64,000 nt of DNA from Streptomyces tuirus (GTDB lineage: Bacteria > Actinomycetota > Actinomycetes > Streptomycetales > Streptomycetaceae), in NCBI RefSeq assembly GCF_014701095.1, contig NZ_AP023439.1:1476001-1540000 (forward strand), given 5' to 3'. The notes below the pieces were generated by a model that saw only the letters and a list, made by a program, of their open reading frames with translations, had not been told where the DNA came from and made no database searches. This document shows positions 63,621-64,000 of the stretch, one piece after another (positions within the stretch are counted from its first letter, which is position 1; each line of letters starts with the position of its first letter). The translations under genes were made by a program, and so were the position numbers.

Positions 63621-64000
63621 ATGAATGTCGAGCTGCGCCCCGTCCACGACAGCGATCTGCCGGTCTTCTTCCGGCAGATGAACGACCCCGAGTCCCTGAG
63701 CATGGCGGCCTTCACCCCGGAGGATCCGGCCGACCGGGCCGGCTTCGACACCCGCTGGTCCCGGATGCGCTCCTCGCCCGATGTCGTCGTCCGTACGGTC
63801 CTGGCCGACGGGGACGTGGTCGGCAGCGCGGGGGTGTACGGGGTGCCGGGTGAGCGCGAGGTGACGTACTGGGTCGACCGCGCGTACTGGGGCAAGGGCA
63901 TCGCCACGCAAACGCTGCGGGCGCTGCTCGCCGAGGTGCCCGAGCGCCCGCTGTACGCGCGCGCGGCGTCGGACAACACGGGGTCGCTGCGCGTGCTGGA
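63621..64000 (+). CDS. GNAT-family N-acetyltransferase, 3'-truncated by window edge
   Basis: Starts at ATG 63621, 3 bp after the IclR stop, and is open to the right edge; about 126 residues are visible. The acetyl-CoA loop is VDRAYWGKGIATQTLRAL (Q/R-x-x-G-x-G/A as W-G-K-G-I-A), with DNTGSLRVLE near the edge. RimJ/RimL-like. Its real length is unknown. Close spacing suggests joint transcription with the IclR gene. Confidence 0.88.
   Translation, partial: MNVELRPVHDSDLPVFFRQMNDPESLSMAAFTPEDPADRAGFDTRWSRMRSSPDVVVRTVLADGDVVGSAGVYGVPGEREVTYWVDRAYWGKGIATQTLRALLAEVPERPLYARAASDNTGSLRVL

Overview
The window is high-GC, densely packed actinobacterial chromosome. The gene repertoire points strongly to Streptomyces: a Gbn-type nucleoid protein, an SCO1860-type LAETG surface protein, SURF1, an Asp23/AmaP cluster, ectABCD and a 13-gene cobalamin operon led by a B12 riboswitch. 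From memory, the gene order resembles the conserved core around SCO1810-SCO1875 of S. coelicolor; I could not check this by alignment. I see no rRNA, tRNA, insertion sequence, prophage or CRISPR.

Layout. 1-3.9 kb: a TldD/PmbA-type protease pair (first gene cut by the window edge) and tyrS with a strong terminator. 4-8.6 kb: GlsB-like and DUF3099 membrane proteins, a small conserved gene behind a terminator-like leader, moaA, and an acetate/solute symporter with its DUF485 partner. 8.8-12 kb: two tandem secreted subtilisin-like proteases. 12-19.2 kb: an unknown membrane protein, CopD, sterol desaturase with an adjoining 5'-truncated lysoplasmalogenase remnant, a DEDDh-BRCT exonuclease, a small zinc-ribbon protein, SURF1 and a GH15 trehalase/glucoamylase. 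19.2-26.4 kb: an SDR without the usual catalytic Tyr, the Asp23/AmaP operon, enoyl-CoA hydratase, the Gbn-type protein with an upstream cluster of GATC sites, and an ABC-F ATPase. 26.6-32.6 kb: VOC protein, hypothetical protein, alpha/beta hydrolase, class II aldolase and a PHO-box-preceded PiT transporter with a small partner.

32.6-50.1 kb is one colinear cobalamin operon: riboswitch, 19-codon leader ORF, cobD, cobQ, cobN, a chlI/chlD fusion, cobO, cobB, cobI, cobM, a cbiE-cbiT fusion, a cbiG-cobJ fusion, cobH, cbiX, cobC. Most neighbours overlap by 4 bp (ATGA or GTGA), so translational coupling is expected. It mixes aerobic-type parts (CobN) with parts usual in anaerobic pathways (CbiG, CbiX). 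CobA, CobK, CobU, CobS and CobT are not here.

50.3-64 kb: LAETG surface protein, amidohydrolase, a class V aminotransferase, DinB protein, the ectABCD osmolyte operon with a long AT-rich leader and a strong intrinsic terminator, a second class V aminotransferase, DsbA/FrnE, GNAT, DUF1349, an aldehyde dehydrogenase divergent from its likely IclR regulator across a palindrome, and a GNAT cut by the right edge.

Most genes are ordinary core functions. The observations that seem freshest are regulatory or structural: the leader ORF between the B12 riboswitch and an SD-less cobD, the GATC cluster beside gbn, the terminator-like leader before the 71-residue gene, the lysoplasmalogenase remnant joined to the sterol desaturase stop codon, and several inverted repeats placed at start codons or between divergent genes.
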